From positions 1-15,539 of the forward strand of contig DBFBGQ010000150.1 of NCBI GenBank assembly GCA_048201975.1: 15,539 bases of DNA, in the 5' to 3' direction. Positions 1 through 6,896 of this stretch are shown piece by piece. The stretch comes from Egerieenecus sp048201975 (GTDB lineage: Bacteria; Bacillota; Clostridia; Christensenellales; Aristaeellaceae). Below the pieces are notes generated by a model that did no database searches, had not been told where the DNA came from, and saw only the letters and a program-made list of their open reading frames with translations. The number at the start of each line of letters is the position of its first letter. Within the stretch, counting starts at the first letter, position 1. Position numbers and translations under genes: made by a program.

Positions 1-465
1 CATGATAATATTTCAGGTATCGATGAAATGTTAAAACAAGAACTTAAACATTTCGATGTGGCTGTTAAGTTTGCAGATAGTCAAGCAGAGGAACTGATTC
101 AACTGGCAGACAATGTCGCAAGCATCTTTTGTAAAATAATAAATACCATCGTACGATGCTGGGATACAAAAACGGAGTGGTCACCTGAAAATGAGTGGAT
201 ATTAACGCAGTCCGCACGATTCTTGAAAAAAATAGGAACGCGAAACATAAAGTTTACTGTTCCAATCCAAAGTTGGGCATTAACCTTTTGTGTGATGGAT
301 ATGTTTGATCCCCAATACCCAAAGGAAATGCGCAAGAACCTATTTTTTAATCCAAGATACCAGTATTGGAACCAAGCAATTGTTCAAAATATTGCTGAGT
401 TGGATTTTTCGCGACATGCAGCTTGCTTCGATGAATTATATTCAAACGAAGGAGGAAAGCCATGA
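1..465 (+). CDS. Unrecognised protein, C-terminal part (5' end outside window)
   Basis: The reading frame is open from the first base. The first internal ATG, at 28, has no convincing ribosome binding site, so the gene most likely begins left of the window. The visible 154 residues are soluble-looking, with no membrane segment or signal peptide. They contain an amphipathic N-terminal stretch, then an aromatic-rich C-terminal half (WSPENEW, a PIQSWALTF stretch, NPRYQYWNQ). I recognise no family. The stop codon overlaps the hsdR start as ATGA, so the two are translationally coupled and belong to one operon. That position suggests an accessory or specificity-associated component of the restriction locus, but it does not resemble HsdS or HsdM. 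Its AT content matches the island rather than the chromosome to the right. Confidence 0.7.
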   Translation, partial: HDNISGIDEMLKQELKHFDVAVKFADSQAEELIQLADNVASIFCKIINTIVRCWDTKTEWSPENEWILTQSARFLKKIGTRNIKFTVPIQSWALTFCVMDMFDPQYPKEMRKNLFFNPRYQYWNQAIVQNIAELDFSRHAACFDELYSNEGGKP

Positions 466-3400
466 GTATTGGCCAACGGGAAAAAGCCACGCAGAAGCGT
501 GTCATAAAACTATTTGTCCAGGAACTTGGGTACACCTATCTGGGCGATTTCACCGAGCGAAAAAACGCCAATATTGAAACCGAACTGCTGACAAAATTTC
601 TGACCCGCAAGGGCTATTCGCCGGTACTTATCAACCGCGCCTTGAAGGAGCTGCAAGATGCCGCCGGAGCTCAGTCGGTGAACCTCTATGATTTGAACGA
701 GCAGACTTATAAAAAGCTGCGCTATGGGGTCAAGGTCAGCGAGTCTGTCGGCCAGCATAAGATTACCGTCCGGTTTGCGGATTGGGAAAATCCGCTGGAA
801 AATGACTTTTACATCGCCGAGGAAGTAACTATCAAGCATAAACGTCCGGATCTTGTGCTGTACATCAACGGTATCGCTTTTGCTGTCATAGAGCTGAAGC
901 GCAGCACCGTTTCCATGTCGGAGGGTATCCGCCAGAACCTGACCAACCAGCGCCCGGATATGATTATGCAGTTTTTTGCCACCGTTGGGCTTGTCCTGGC
1001 AGGCAATGATTCGGAAGGGGCACGTTACGGTACTACTGGCACTCCGGAAAAGTATTATCTTTCCTGGAAAGAAGATTCCAATGCCAAAGATGAGGTTTCC
1101 GTAGCGGTACGCGCTCAAATCGGAAAATATCCCCTGCGTCTGGACAAAAACCTGATTTCTCTGTGCCGGAAAGAGCGGCTTGTAGAGTTGCTGCACAATT
1201 TTATCGTATTTGACAGCGGAGCGAAAAAGACCTGTCGGCCTAATCAGTTCTTCGGAAATATGGCAGCGCGAGATTTTATAAGGCGGCATGAGGGCGGCAT
1301 CATCTGGCACACCCAAGGCTCCGGAAAATCCTTGACCATGGTGTGGCTCAGCAAGTGGATCAAGGAGAATATGCCCAATAGCCGTATCCTGATTATTACC
1401 GACCGTGACGAGCTGGATGTGCAGATCGAGCAGGTGTTTGCCGGGGTCAATGAGAGCATTGTTCGTATTCGACGGGGAAGTGAATTGATCCAGAAGATCA
1501 ACGACACCTCGCCTGTCATGATGTGTTCTCTGATCCATAAGTTTGGCAAAAAGAACAGAAGCAAGAGCGGCGAGACCGATTATGCCGGATTTATCGAGGA
1601 GCTGAAACGCTCGCTGCCGGAAAATTTTTCGCCTAAAGGGGATTTCTATGTCTTCGTAGATGAATGCCACCGCACCCAATCCGGCAAACTCCATAAAGCC
1701 ATGGAGACGATTTTACCCAAGGCCACCTTTATCGGCTTTACGGGTACCCCGTTGATGAAAAAAGATAAGGAGACCAGCCTGGAGGTTTTTGGGCCATACA
1801 TCCATCGCTATAAGTTTGATGAAGCGGTGCGCGATAAGGTGGTTTTGGATCTGCGCTATGAGGCCCGAGAGGTGGAGCAAGATGTTGTACAGCAGGATCG
1901 GATCGATGCCTGGTTTGAGGCAAAAACACGAGGGCTGACCAATGTTGCAAAAGCCAAGTTAAAACAGCGATGGGGCAATCTGCAAAAGATGTTCAGCTCC
2001 AAGGCTCGTCTTGGACAGATCGTAGCGGATATTATCTTTGATATGGAAACAAAGCCGCGCCTGCACGATGGGCGTGGAAATGCCATGCTGGTTGCTGGCA
2101 GCATCTATCAGGCTTGTAAATTCTATGAGTTGTTTCAGGAGACCGAGCTGAAGGGCAAGTGCGCCATCATTACGTCTTACGAGCCGGTGGCAGGAGATAT
2201 TCGTACCGAAACCGTAGGCGACGACGGCGAAACGGAGGCCGTGGAGCAATACGAGATCTACATGAAGATGCTGGGCGGGAAAGACCCGAAGGCATTTGAA
2301 AAAGAGGTCAAGGAAAAGTTTATCAAGCAGCCGGAACGAATGAAACTGCTGATCGTGGTAGATAAGCTGTTGACCGGCTTTGATGCTCCACCTGCGACTT
2401 ATCTGTATATCGACAAATCCATGCGGGACCATGGTTTGTTTCAAGCCATTTGCCGAGTCAACCGTCTGGATGGCGAAGATAAGGAGTTTGGGTATATCAT
2501 TGACTACAAAGACCTGTTTCGCTCTCTGGAAAATGCGGTTGCAGACTATACTTCCGAAGCATTTGACAGCTATGATAAGGAAGACGTCACCGGCTTGCTG
2601 ACAGATCGTTTGGATAAGGCCAAGGAGCAATTGGAGGATTCACTGGAAGCGCTGCGTGCGCTCTGTGAGCCTGTGGCGCCGCCGAAAGACATGGTGGATT
2701 ATTACCACTACTTCTGTGGTGCCAACACGGAAGCCTTCGACTTGGATGAATTGGAAGAGAATATGCCCAAGCGGGAGCAGCTTTACAATCTGTCGGCGGC
2801 AGCTCTCCGTGCCTTTGGTGAAGTGGCGGGCGAATTGCAGGAAAAATATCGCTATCCTGTGGAACGAGTCAAGGCTTTGGAGCGAGAAGTCACCTACTAC
2901 ATCAAAGTGCGCGATGCTGTGCGTCTGGCCAGCGGCAATTATGTGGATTTGAAGAAATATGATCCGGATATGCGCCACCTGATTGACACGTATCTATCGG
3001 CTGATCCCAGCCGTGTACTGACCTCGTTTGGAGGTGCTACACTGGTTGAGCTACTGGTGGACAACGGAATATCCGCGCTGAAAGATATGCCTGCTTCTAC
3101 GCCGAAAGAGCAGGAAGCTGTTGCAGAAACGATCGAAAACAATATCGGCAAGGAAATTGTTGAGCGAACTCAGAGCAACCCCAAATACTACGAAAAGATG
3201 TCCTCACTGCTTCGTGAGTTGGTTGAAAAGCGCAAAAACGATGTGATCAACTACGAAGAGTATCTGCACCAGATTGTAGAATTGGCAAGGAAGGTGCATC
3301 AGCCGGGAAGCACTACGGAATATCCTTCTGGAATCCGGGAAAGCGCTGCCAAGCGAGCGTTTTATGACTTCGTTGATGGCAATGTCTCTGTTGCCAACCA

Positions 3401-3554
3401 GATCTATGATGCCGTCATGTCGAGCAAACAGGATCATTTTAGGGGAAGTAAAATTAAAGAGCGCAAGATCTGGCGTGCTATTCGCGCTGTGGTAAAAGAC
3501 GACTCCAAGGCGGATCAGTTGCTTGCATTGGTAAAGGAGCAGAGTGAATTTTAG
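462..3554 (+). CDS. hsdR: Type I restriction enzyme R subunit (HsdR), DNA translocase/endonuclease
   Basis: HsdR is the motor and nuclease subunit of a type I restriction-modification complex. It works with HsdM and HsdS to translocate and cut unmodified DNA. The 1030-residue length is normal for the family. An N-terminal PD-(D/E)xK nuclease is intact, with D130 and E144-x-K146 in the stretch RPDLVLYINGIAFAVIELK. A superfamily 2 helicase motor follows: Walker A GSGKS at 286-290, DECH at 400-403, TGTP at 427-430, GFDAP at 639-643 and QAICRVNR at 661-668. The remaining C-terminal part is helical, as in the family. ATG 462 has AGGAGG seven bases upstream and overlaps the previous stop. HsdM and HsdS are not in the window and should lie to the left. 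Nothing suggests inactivation. Confidence 0.97.
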   Translation: MSIGQREKATQKRVIKLFVQELGYTYLGDFTERKNANIETELLTKFLTRKGYSPVLINRALKELQDAAGAQSVNLYDLNEQTYKKLRYGVKVSESVGQHKITVRFADWENPLENDFYIAEEVTIKHKRPDLVLYINGIAFAVIELKRSTVSMSEGIRQNLTNQRPDMIMQFFATVGLVLAGNDSEGARYGTTGTPEKYYLSWKEDSNAKDEVSVAVRAQIGKYPLRLDKNLISLCRKERLVELLHNFIVFDSGAKKTCRPNQFFGNMAARDFIRRHEGGIIWHTQGSGKSLTMVWLSKWIKENMPNSRILIITDRDELDVQIEQVFAGVNESIVRIRRGSELIQKINDTSPVMMCSLIHKFGKKNRSKSGETDYAGFIEELKRSLPENFSPKGDFYVFVDECHRTQSGKLHKAMETILPKATFIGFTGTPLMKKDKETSLEVFGPYIHRYKFDEAVRDKVVLDLRYEAREVEQDVVQQDRIDAWFEAKTRGLTNVAKAKLKQRWGNLQKMFSSKARLGQIVADIIFDMETKPRLHDGRGNAMLVAGSIYQACKFYELFQETELKGKCAIITSYEPVAGDIRTETVGDDGETEAVEQYEIYMKMLGGKDPKAFEKEVKEKFIKQPERMKLLIVVDKLLTGFDAPPATYLYIDKSMRDHGLFQAICRVNRLDGEDKEFGYIIDYKDLFRSLENAVADYTSEAFDSYDKEDVTGLLTDRLDKAKEQLEDSLEALRALCEPVAPPKDMVDYYHYFCGANTEAFDLDELEENMPKREQLYNLSAAALRAFGEVAGELQEKYRYPVERVKALEREVTYYIKVRDAVRLASGNYVDLKKYDPDMRHLIDTYLSADPSRVLTSFGGATLVELLVDNGISALKDMPASTPKEQEAVAETIENNIGKEIVERTQSNPKYYEKMSSLLRELVEKRKNDVINYEEYLHQIVELARKVHQPGSTTEYPSGIRESAAKRAFYDFVDGNVSVANQIYDAVMSSKQDHFRGSKIKERKIWRAIRAVVKDDSKADQLLALVKEQSEF

Positions 3555-4261
3555 TGAATGAGCTGCAAATTGGCAATATAAGCATTGCTGTTACCAAAAA
3601 GGGTATCAAGAATATGTATATTCGTGTCTTGCCGCCTGATGGGAAAGTTCTGATAACTGTGCCCCAAACGGCAGGAGATGATGCAATCCGAATGTTTGCG
3701 GTATCCAGGATTTCCTGGATCAAAAAGCAGCGCGAAAATTTTGAAGCACAGGCACGTCAAACAAAGCGACAGTATGTGACCGGCGAGCGTTACTATGTCT
3801 GGGGGCGGCGTTATCGTCTGGATGTGCAGTATTCAAATGTTAGGAACGGGGTGTTTCTTACAGGTGGGCGTCTGGTTTTGCAAGTGCGTCCAGAAAGCAC
3901 ACCTGAGCAGCGTGAGCACGTTTTGAACGATTGGTATCGAGCGCAACTCAAAAGCAAGCTGCCGGAAGTGGTTCAAAAATGTGAACGGGTTGTCGGCACC
4001 CATGCGTCAGAGTGGAAGATCAAGAATATGCGTACCAAATGGGGAACCTGCAATATAGAGCATAAAAGGATATGGATTAACCTCCAGCTTGCAAAGAAAA
4101 CGCCGGAGTGTCTTGCTTATGTCGTAACGCATGAGCTTGTGCATCTGCTCGAACGGAATCACAACGAGCGATTCCAGAAGTATATGGATACCTTTTTCCC
4201 GGAGTGGCGTGAGGTAAAGATTTCTCTAAATCCGCAAATGCTTGACTATATGAGCGAGTAA
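3554..4261 (+). CDS. YgjP/SprT-like M48-type zinc metallopeptidase (DUF45 family)
   Basis: This is a 235-residue protein of the YgjP-like DUF45 family. The zinc-binding motif HELVH lies at 193-197, with a further likely ligand at H203 in ERNHNERF, giving the family pattern HExxH-x5-H. The conserved block MRTKWGTCN at 159-167 is also typical. The start is GTG at 3554, whose first base is the last base of the hsdR TAG stop. An AAGGAG lies 14 bases upstream inside hsdR, so translation probably depends on coupling. The N-terminus begins at the usual distance before the conserved NMYIRV block, which supports this start. Genes of this family often sit beside hsdR, and the one-base overlap implies a shared function. 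The substrate is unknown; a role in processing a restriction subunit or a DNA-bound protein is inference only. Confidence 0.93.
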   Translation: MNELQIGNISIAVTKKGIKNMYIRVLPPDGKVLITVPQTAGDDAIRMFAVSRISWIKKQRENFEAQARQTKRQYVTGERYYVWGRRYRLDVQYSNVRNGVFLTGGRLVLQVRPESTPEQREHVLNDWYRAQLKSKLPEVVQKCERVVGTHASEWKIKNMRTKWGTCNIEHKRIWINLQLAKKTPECLAYVVTHELVHLLERNHNERFQKYMDTFFPEWREVKISLNPQMLDYMSE

Positions 4262-4603
4262 CATGGAAGGTTTCCGTAGGGATGCGATGATGGCTGCATA
4301 ACACAGACATATGAGAATTTGTATCACACGCACATAGGGTACGGTTGTTTTGCTGCCTTGAGCGAATGAGGTGAACAATGCCCTGCTTCTGCGAAGTCAG
4401 GAGTAAGCCCGGATAAGTTTGCTGTATTTGCATCAGCATTAATATCTCTTATTCAAGGGATTGGGAGATATAGCACATTTCTCTGTCCGTATCTTTTTTG
4501 TGTTTCATATTCTCGAAATTATTGTCAGGCACCCTGCTTAGATGATGCGCGGCTTATGCGACTATCCCAAAGAACTGCAAAGATAAATGAATGCAAAAAG
4601 AGA
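4262..4603. other. Gene-free stretch between the metallopeptidase gene and the hairpin repeat
   Basis: I see no gene here. Short reading frames on both strands lack ribosome binding sites and resemble nothing I know. Composition is AT-richer than the chromosome to the right, especially at about 4440-4530. There are no long repeats or tRNA-like folds. A small hairpin (GGAA, loop, TTCC) follows the upstream stop but has no T-run, so it is not a convincing terminator. The stretch may be decayed element sequence. Confidence 0.5.
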
Positions 4604-4631
4604 GACACGAAGCCATCCTGACCATCGTGCC
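4604..4631 (+). repeat. 28-base direct repeat, left copy
   Basis: The sequence starts GACACGAAGCC and ends CCATCGTGCC. It matches 4839-4866 at 27 of 28 positions, the only difference being A at 4621 against G at 4856. The unit is internally semi-palindromic (CACGA near one end, TCGTG near the other). Its first six bases also form an inverted pair with CGTGTC at 4634-4639. Confidence 0.9.
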
Positions 4632-4838
4632 AGCGTGTCGAAAAAGTCCGCCTGCGGCGTCCTTTTCCGAGTGTTTGCACTGTTTCCCTCTCGGCTCTAT
4701 GAGCCTCCCGGGCGGGAAACAGTGTAAGGAAACCTTGCTGCGCAAGGCTTCCGAATCCGCCAAACATGTCGCCGGATTCGGATTGCATTTGGAGGGCTAC
4801 GGCCCTCCAAACCTCCCGGAAGGGTTTTTTGACAGTCT
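4632..4838 (+). repeat. Multi-hairpin element between the two 28-base repeats (MITE/REP-like candidate)
   Basis: This stretch of about 207 bases is almost entirely made of consecutive inverted repeats. CACTGTTTCCC at 4678-4688 pairs with 4714-4724 and encloses GGCTC/GAGCC (4693-4697/4701-4705). CCTTGC/GCAAGG lies at 4733-4738/4742-4747, a 10-base perfect stem TCCGAATCCG at 4750-4759/4773-4782, and TTTGGAGGGC at 4788-4797/4802-4811 closed by a UACG tetraloop. Near the ends, TGTCGAAAAA (4636-4645) and TTTTTTGACA (4825-4834) are inverted with one mismatch. Open frames cross the element on both strands, but they are a by-product of the GC-rich stems and have no ribosome binding site. I read it as a non-coding structured repeat that may be dispersed and non-autonomous. 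Confidence 0.65.
4788..4830 (+). terminator. Possible rightward terminator formed by the last hairpins of the repeat
   Basis: A 10-base perfect stem with a cUACGg loop (4788-4811) is followed at once by a weaker stem (AAACCT/GGGTTT) and a run of six T at 4825-4830. In the plus direction this has the layout of an intrinsic terminator and could end transcripts from the hsdR/metallopeptidase operon before they reach the convergent tnpV. The distance from the last stop codon, over 500 bases, weakens the link. Confidence 0.4.
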
Positions 4839-4866
4839 GACACGAAGCCATCCTGGCCATCGTGCC
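4839..4866 (+). repeat. 28-base direct repeat, right copy
   Basis: This is the second copy of the repeat at 4604-4631, in the same orientation, with one mismatch and a start-to-start distance of 235 bases. It ends 13 bases from the last codon of tnpV. The pair brackets the multi-hairpin element exactly. Either it is an unusually long target duplication, or the whole unit was duplicated and partly lost. Confidence 0.9.
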
Positions 4867-4879
4867 TCTCTTGCGCAGT

Positions 4880-5278
4880 TCAAGAAGGAGAAAGGATTTC
4901 CTCGAAGATGCTGCGTTCCGCCTCCGCCCTCGCCAGATTCATCCGCCCGACCCACTTCATCGGATCGTGGCTTTTCAGTGCTTCGTCGATTCCCCAGCGG
5001 CGCTGATAGCTCTGCATGAGGGCATCGTATCGTTCCTGCGCCTGCTGACCGATATCGTGACAATACGGGTACAGCGTGCCGTCCAGTAGCATTCGGGCAA
5101 ACCGCCCCGGATGCTGCTTCTGAAGCCTGCCGAAGACCATGCGACCCCAGCGGTTAAGCGGCGGAGTAGGTGGCACTTCCAAGTCTGGCAGATAGTAGTC
5201 TCCGTGCAGGGTATAATCCAGACCGTTGTTGTTGTCATGGATGTGCAGGGGAAGGTTGTTCGTGCCATTGTGGCTCAT
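4880..5278 (-). CDS. tnpV: TnpV family transposon-encoded protein
   Basis: This 132-residue protein matches my knowledge of TnpV, a small protein of unknown biochemical role carried by Tn4451-type and other clostridial mobile elements. Recognisable family blocks are LDYTLHGDYYLPDL at about 20-33, the PLNRWGRM block near 40-47, ERYDALMQ at about 82-89 and DPMKWVGRMN at about 105-114. The protein is soluble, with no catalytic motif I can name. ATG 5278 has AGGAGG eight bases upstream. That ribosome site lies in the 24-base gap after the rlmD stop, so the gene is probably read from the rlmD promoter. The length is close to normal for the family. It is the clearest mobile-element marker in the window. 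Confidence 0.9.
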   Translation of the reverse strand: MSHNGTNNLPLHIHDNNNGLDYTLHGDYYLPDLEVPPTPPLNRWGRMVFGRLQKQHPGRFARMLLDGTLYPYCHDIGQQAQERYDALMQSYQRRWGIDEALKSHDPMKWVGRMNLARAEAERSIFEEILSPS

Positions 5279-5302
5279 AGGGATACCTCCTGAATGAAAT
5301 AT

Positions 5303-6769
5303 TCAAGGGGTAATCAGGCCGTAGAATTTAAGCGCTTCGACAATCGCAGCTTCTTTGTCCGGCGGACACTGGGGCTGCTTTGCATCCTCGCTCTTGGGCT
5401 TGTTGTAGCACTCCCGCTCGATGATCCCGTATTTCTGCTTGACCTGAGCGATGTACAGGGTAGAAACCTTGAGACTGCTGTGTTCGAGAACATATGCCTT
5501 GATCTGCTCGTAGGTCGCACTCCCCTGAAGCTGGGCGACATTCAGCCCCTCAAGAGGGAATTCGACCTTCACAGAGCGATGTGGATATGTTCCCTTGGAA
5601 AAGCACATGACGGTTTCCACGTGTTCCGTCCAAGGGAACATGTCCACAGGAACGGCCTTTACGGCGCGGTAACCGCCTGCGCACAGCACCGTCAGGTCCC
5701 GGGCCAGGGTTTCGGGGTTGCAGGAGACGTAAACCACGCGGCTCGGGGCCAGGGCGAGCAGCGAGCGCAAAAACGGCAGATCGCTGCCTGCCCGCGGCGG
5801 GTCCATGATGACCACGTCCGGGGCCTGCTTCTGCCGGGCCAGGCGGGTCATGAACCGTCCGGCATCCTCGCAGATGAACTCGGCATTGGCGACGCCGTTG
5901 CGGGCGGCGTTCGCTCGTGCGTCCCGCACGGCGTCCGGGTTCAGCTCCACACCGATCAGGCGGCGGATGTGGCCGGAGGCGCACAGCCCGATGGTGCCCG
6001 TGCCGCAGTAGGCGTCCAGCACGGTTTCCTTGCCCGTAAAGCCCGCCAGATCCAGAGCCGTCCGGTACAGCACCTCCGCCTGCTGGGCGTTGACCTGGTA
6101 GAAGGACTGGGGCGAGATGCGGAAGCGCTTGCCGCAGAGCATGTCCTCCAGATAGCCGGGGCCGAAGAGCACCGTCTCCCGCTGGCCCAGCACCATGCTG
6201 GTGCGGCGGTCGTTCTGGTTGAGCACCAGGGAAGTGATTTCCGGGTGAAGCTGGCGAAGCGCGGCGACAAAGGCGCGCTTGCCGGGGAATTCAAGGCTGG
6301 CGGCCACCAATACCACCAGGATCTCCCCGGTGCGCCATCCAGTGCGGATCAGAATGTGCCTCAGAAAGCCGCGGCCGGTGTATTCGTTGTACACCCGCAG
6401 CTTGAAGGCGGGCAGCAGCGACAGGATGCTCTGGTTGATGCGGCTTGCCCGCTCATCCTCGATCAGGCAACGCTTGACTGGTACGATGCGGTGGGTTCCC
6501 GCCGCATAGACTCCGGAGAGTGGCAGGCCCCGCTTGTCCACCCCCAGGGCCGCGTGCACCTTATTTCGGTAATGGTATGGATGCTCCATGCCCAGTATGG
6601 GCGACACGGGGCAGAAGGGGGAGAGCAGCTTGTCCACCAGCGCTTGTTTGTGGGCCAGCTGCTGGCAATAGGTCATGCGGGTCAATTGACAGCCGCCGCA
6701 ACGGGCGGCTGCGGGGCAGGAAAGGCGCAGCTCCCGCGCGGGAGCGGCGGAGGCGTGTTCAGCAGGCAT
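5303..6769 (-). CDS. rlmD: 23S rRNA (uracil-C5)-methyltransferase RlmD/RumA type, with element-derived C-terminal tail
   Basis: The enzyme transfers methyl from SAM to C5 of a 23S rRNA uridine. Counting from ATG 6769, the iron-sulfur cysteines are C18, C24, C27 (CPAAARCGGC) and C101. The SAM site DAYCGTGTIGL is at 252-262, DPPRAG at 323-328, and the catalytic YVSCNP at 347-352 with C350 as nucleophile. The conserved end of the family, DMFPWTEHVETV, is at 376-387. About 100 further residues (388-488) contain a helical block ATYEQIKAYVLEH; in my recollection such tails occur on clostridial RlmD proteins next to mobile elements. There is no N-terminal TRAM domain. I chose ATG 6769 because AGGAG precedes it; a TTG at 6799 is open but lacks such a site. 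GC drops at the start of the tail, implying 3' replacement by integration. Confidence 0.95.
   Translation of the reverse strand: MPAEHASAAPARELRLSCPAAARCGGCQLTRMTYCQQLAHKQALVDKLLSPFCPVSPILGMEHPYHYRNKVHAALGVDKRGLPLSGVYAAGTHRIVPVKRCLIEDERASRINQSILSLLPAFKLRVYNEYTGRGFLRHILIRTGWRTGEILVVLVAASLEFPGKRAFVAALRQLHPEITSLVLNQNDRRTSMVLGQRETVLFGPGYLEDMLCGKRFRISPQSFYQVNAQQAEVLYRTALDLAGFTGKETVLDAYCGTGTIGLCASGHIRRLIGVELNPDAVRDARANAARNGVANAEFICEDAGRFMTRLARQKQAPDVVIMDPPRAGSDLPFLRSLLALAPSRVVYVSCNPETLARDLTVLCAGGYRAVKAVPVDMFPWTEHVETVMCFSKGTYPHRSVKVEFPLEGLNVAQLQGSATYEQIKAYVLEHSSLKVSTLYIAQVKQKYGIIERECYNKPKSEDAKQPQCPPDKEAAIVEALKFYGLITP
5580..5648. repeat. Inverted repeat at the rlmD/element junction, candidate attachment site
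   Basis: The left arm 5580-5599 and right arm 5629-5648 are inverted copies, 19 of 20 bases identical, around a 29-base spacer. The spacer encodes the conserved HVETV region in rlmD (its strand reads CACGTGGAAACC). The right arm lies in the conserved family sequence encoding DMFPW, and the left arm lies in the novel tail encoding SKGTYP. This geometry fits an attachment site with recombinase-binding arms around a crossover core. It is inferred, since the partner site is outside the window. Confidence 0.6.
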
Positions 6770-6792
6770 GGAAATCTCCTTCGGGGCGCTTC

Positions 6793-6821
6793 TCGACAAA
6801 GGGAGCGCGGCGTGCTATCAT
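6793..6821 (+). promoter_or_regulatory. Predicted promoter of the LacI-regulator/oxidoreductase operon
   Basis: TCGACA (-35, one mismatch to consensus) at 6793-6798 is followed after 17 bases by TATCAT (-10, one mismatch) at 6816-6821. The start site should be near 6828, giving a leader of about 70 bases before the ATG at 6897. It lies wholly within the transcribed leader of rlmD. Confidence 0.6.
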
Positions 6822-6837
6822 AGAAAAAGCCAGGAGA

Positions 6838-6867
6838 ATTATACCATCGGGCGGAGGCGCGCGTCAA
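6838..6867 (-). promoter_or_regulatory. Predicted promoter of rlmD (and tnpV)
   Basis: Read on the minus strand, TTGACG (-35, 5 of 6) at 6867-6862 is followed after 18 bases by a perfect TATAAT (-10) at 6843-6838. The start site should be near 6831, about 60 bases before the rlmD ATG. It faces the regulator promoter head-on, and the two promoters lie in each other's first transcribed bases. Confidence 0.65.
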
Positions 6868-6880
6868 TGCGCCATGCCCG
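6848..6880 (+). promoter_or_regulatory. Nested palindrome in the regulator leader, candidate operator or leader hairpin
   Basis: CGGGC (6848-6852) pairs with GCCCG (6876-6880), and inside it GGCGC (6856-6860) pairs with GCGCC (6869-6873) around an eight-base centre. The centre overlaps the -35 of the rlmD promoter, and the right edge ends seven bases before the GGGAG ribosome site of the regulator. It could be an autoregulatory LacI-type operator or an RNA hairpin; the sequence alone does not decide. Confidence 0.35.
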
Positions 6881-6896
6881 AGGGATGGGAGCCGGT

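Larger units (their letters stand above)
1..5628. mobile_element. Right-hand part of a putative integrated element or genomic island inserted in rlmD
   Basis: Inference from context. This segment is clearly lower in GC than everything to its right. It carries classic accessory cargo (type I restriction HsdR with a coupled metallopeptidase), a TnpV gene of the kind found on Tn4451-like and other clostridial mobile elements, and a hairpin-rich repeat. Its right boundary falls inside the 3' part of rlmD, where composition changes between about 5580 and 5650 and a long inverted repeat sits. The 3' end of RNA uracil methyltransferase genes (rum/rlmD) is a known integration site for streptococcal integrative conjugative elements, which supports the reading. 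No integrase, relaxase or second attachment site is visible, so the left end and the element class are unknown. Confidence 0.55.

Noticed and set aside
510..1694. A 394-codon open frame on the minus strand inside hsdR
   Set aside because: It lies wholly antisense to a convincing HsdR with all motifs intact, has no ribosome binding site I can see and resembles no family.
4604..4866. CRISPR array
   Set aside because: There are only two copies of the 28-base repeat, separated by 207 structured bases. There is no regular spacer series and no cas gene in view.
4591..5019. A 142-codon frame across the hairpin repeat
   Set aside because: It has no ribosome binding site, consists mostly of translated inverted repeats and then runs antisense into tnpV. 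The repeat structure explains it better.
5294..6823. A 509-codon plus-strand frame opposite rlmD
   Set aside because: It is the antisense shadow of rlmD in GC-rich DNA, where stop codons are rare. The rlmD strand carries all catalytic motifs.
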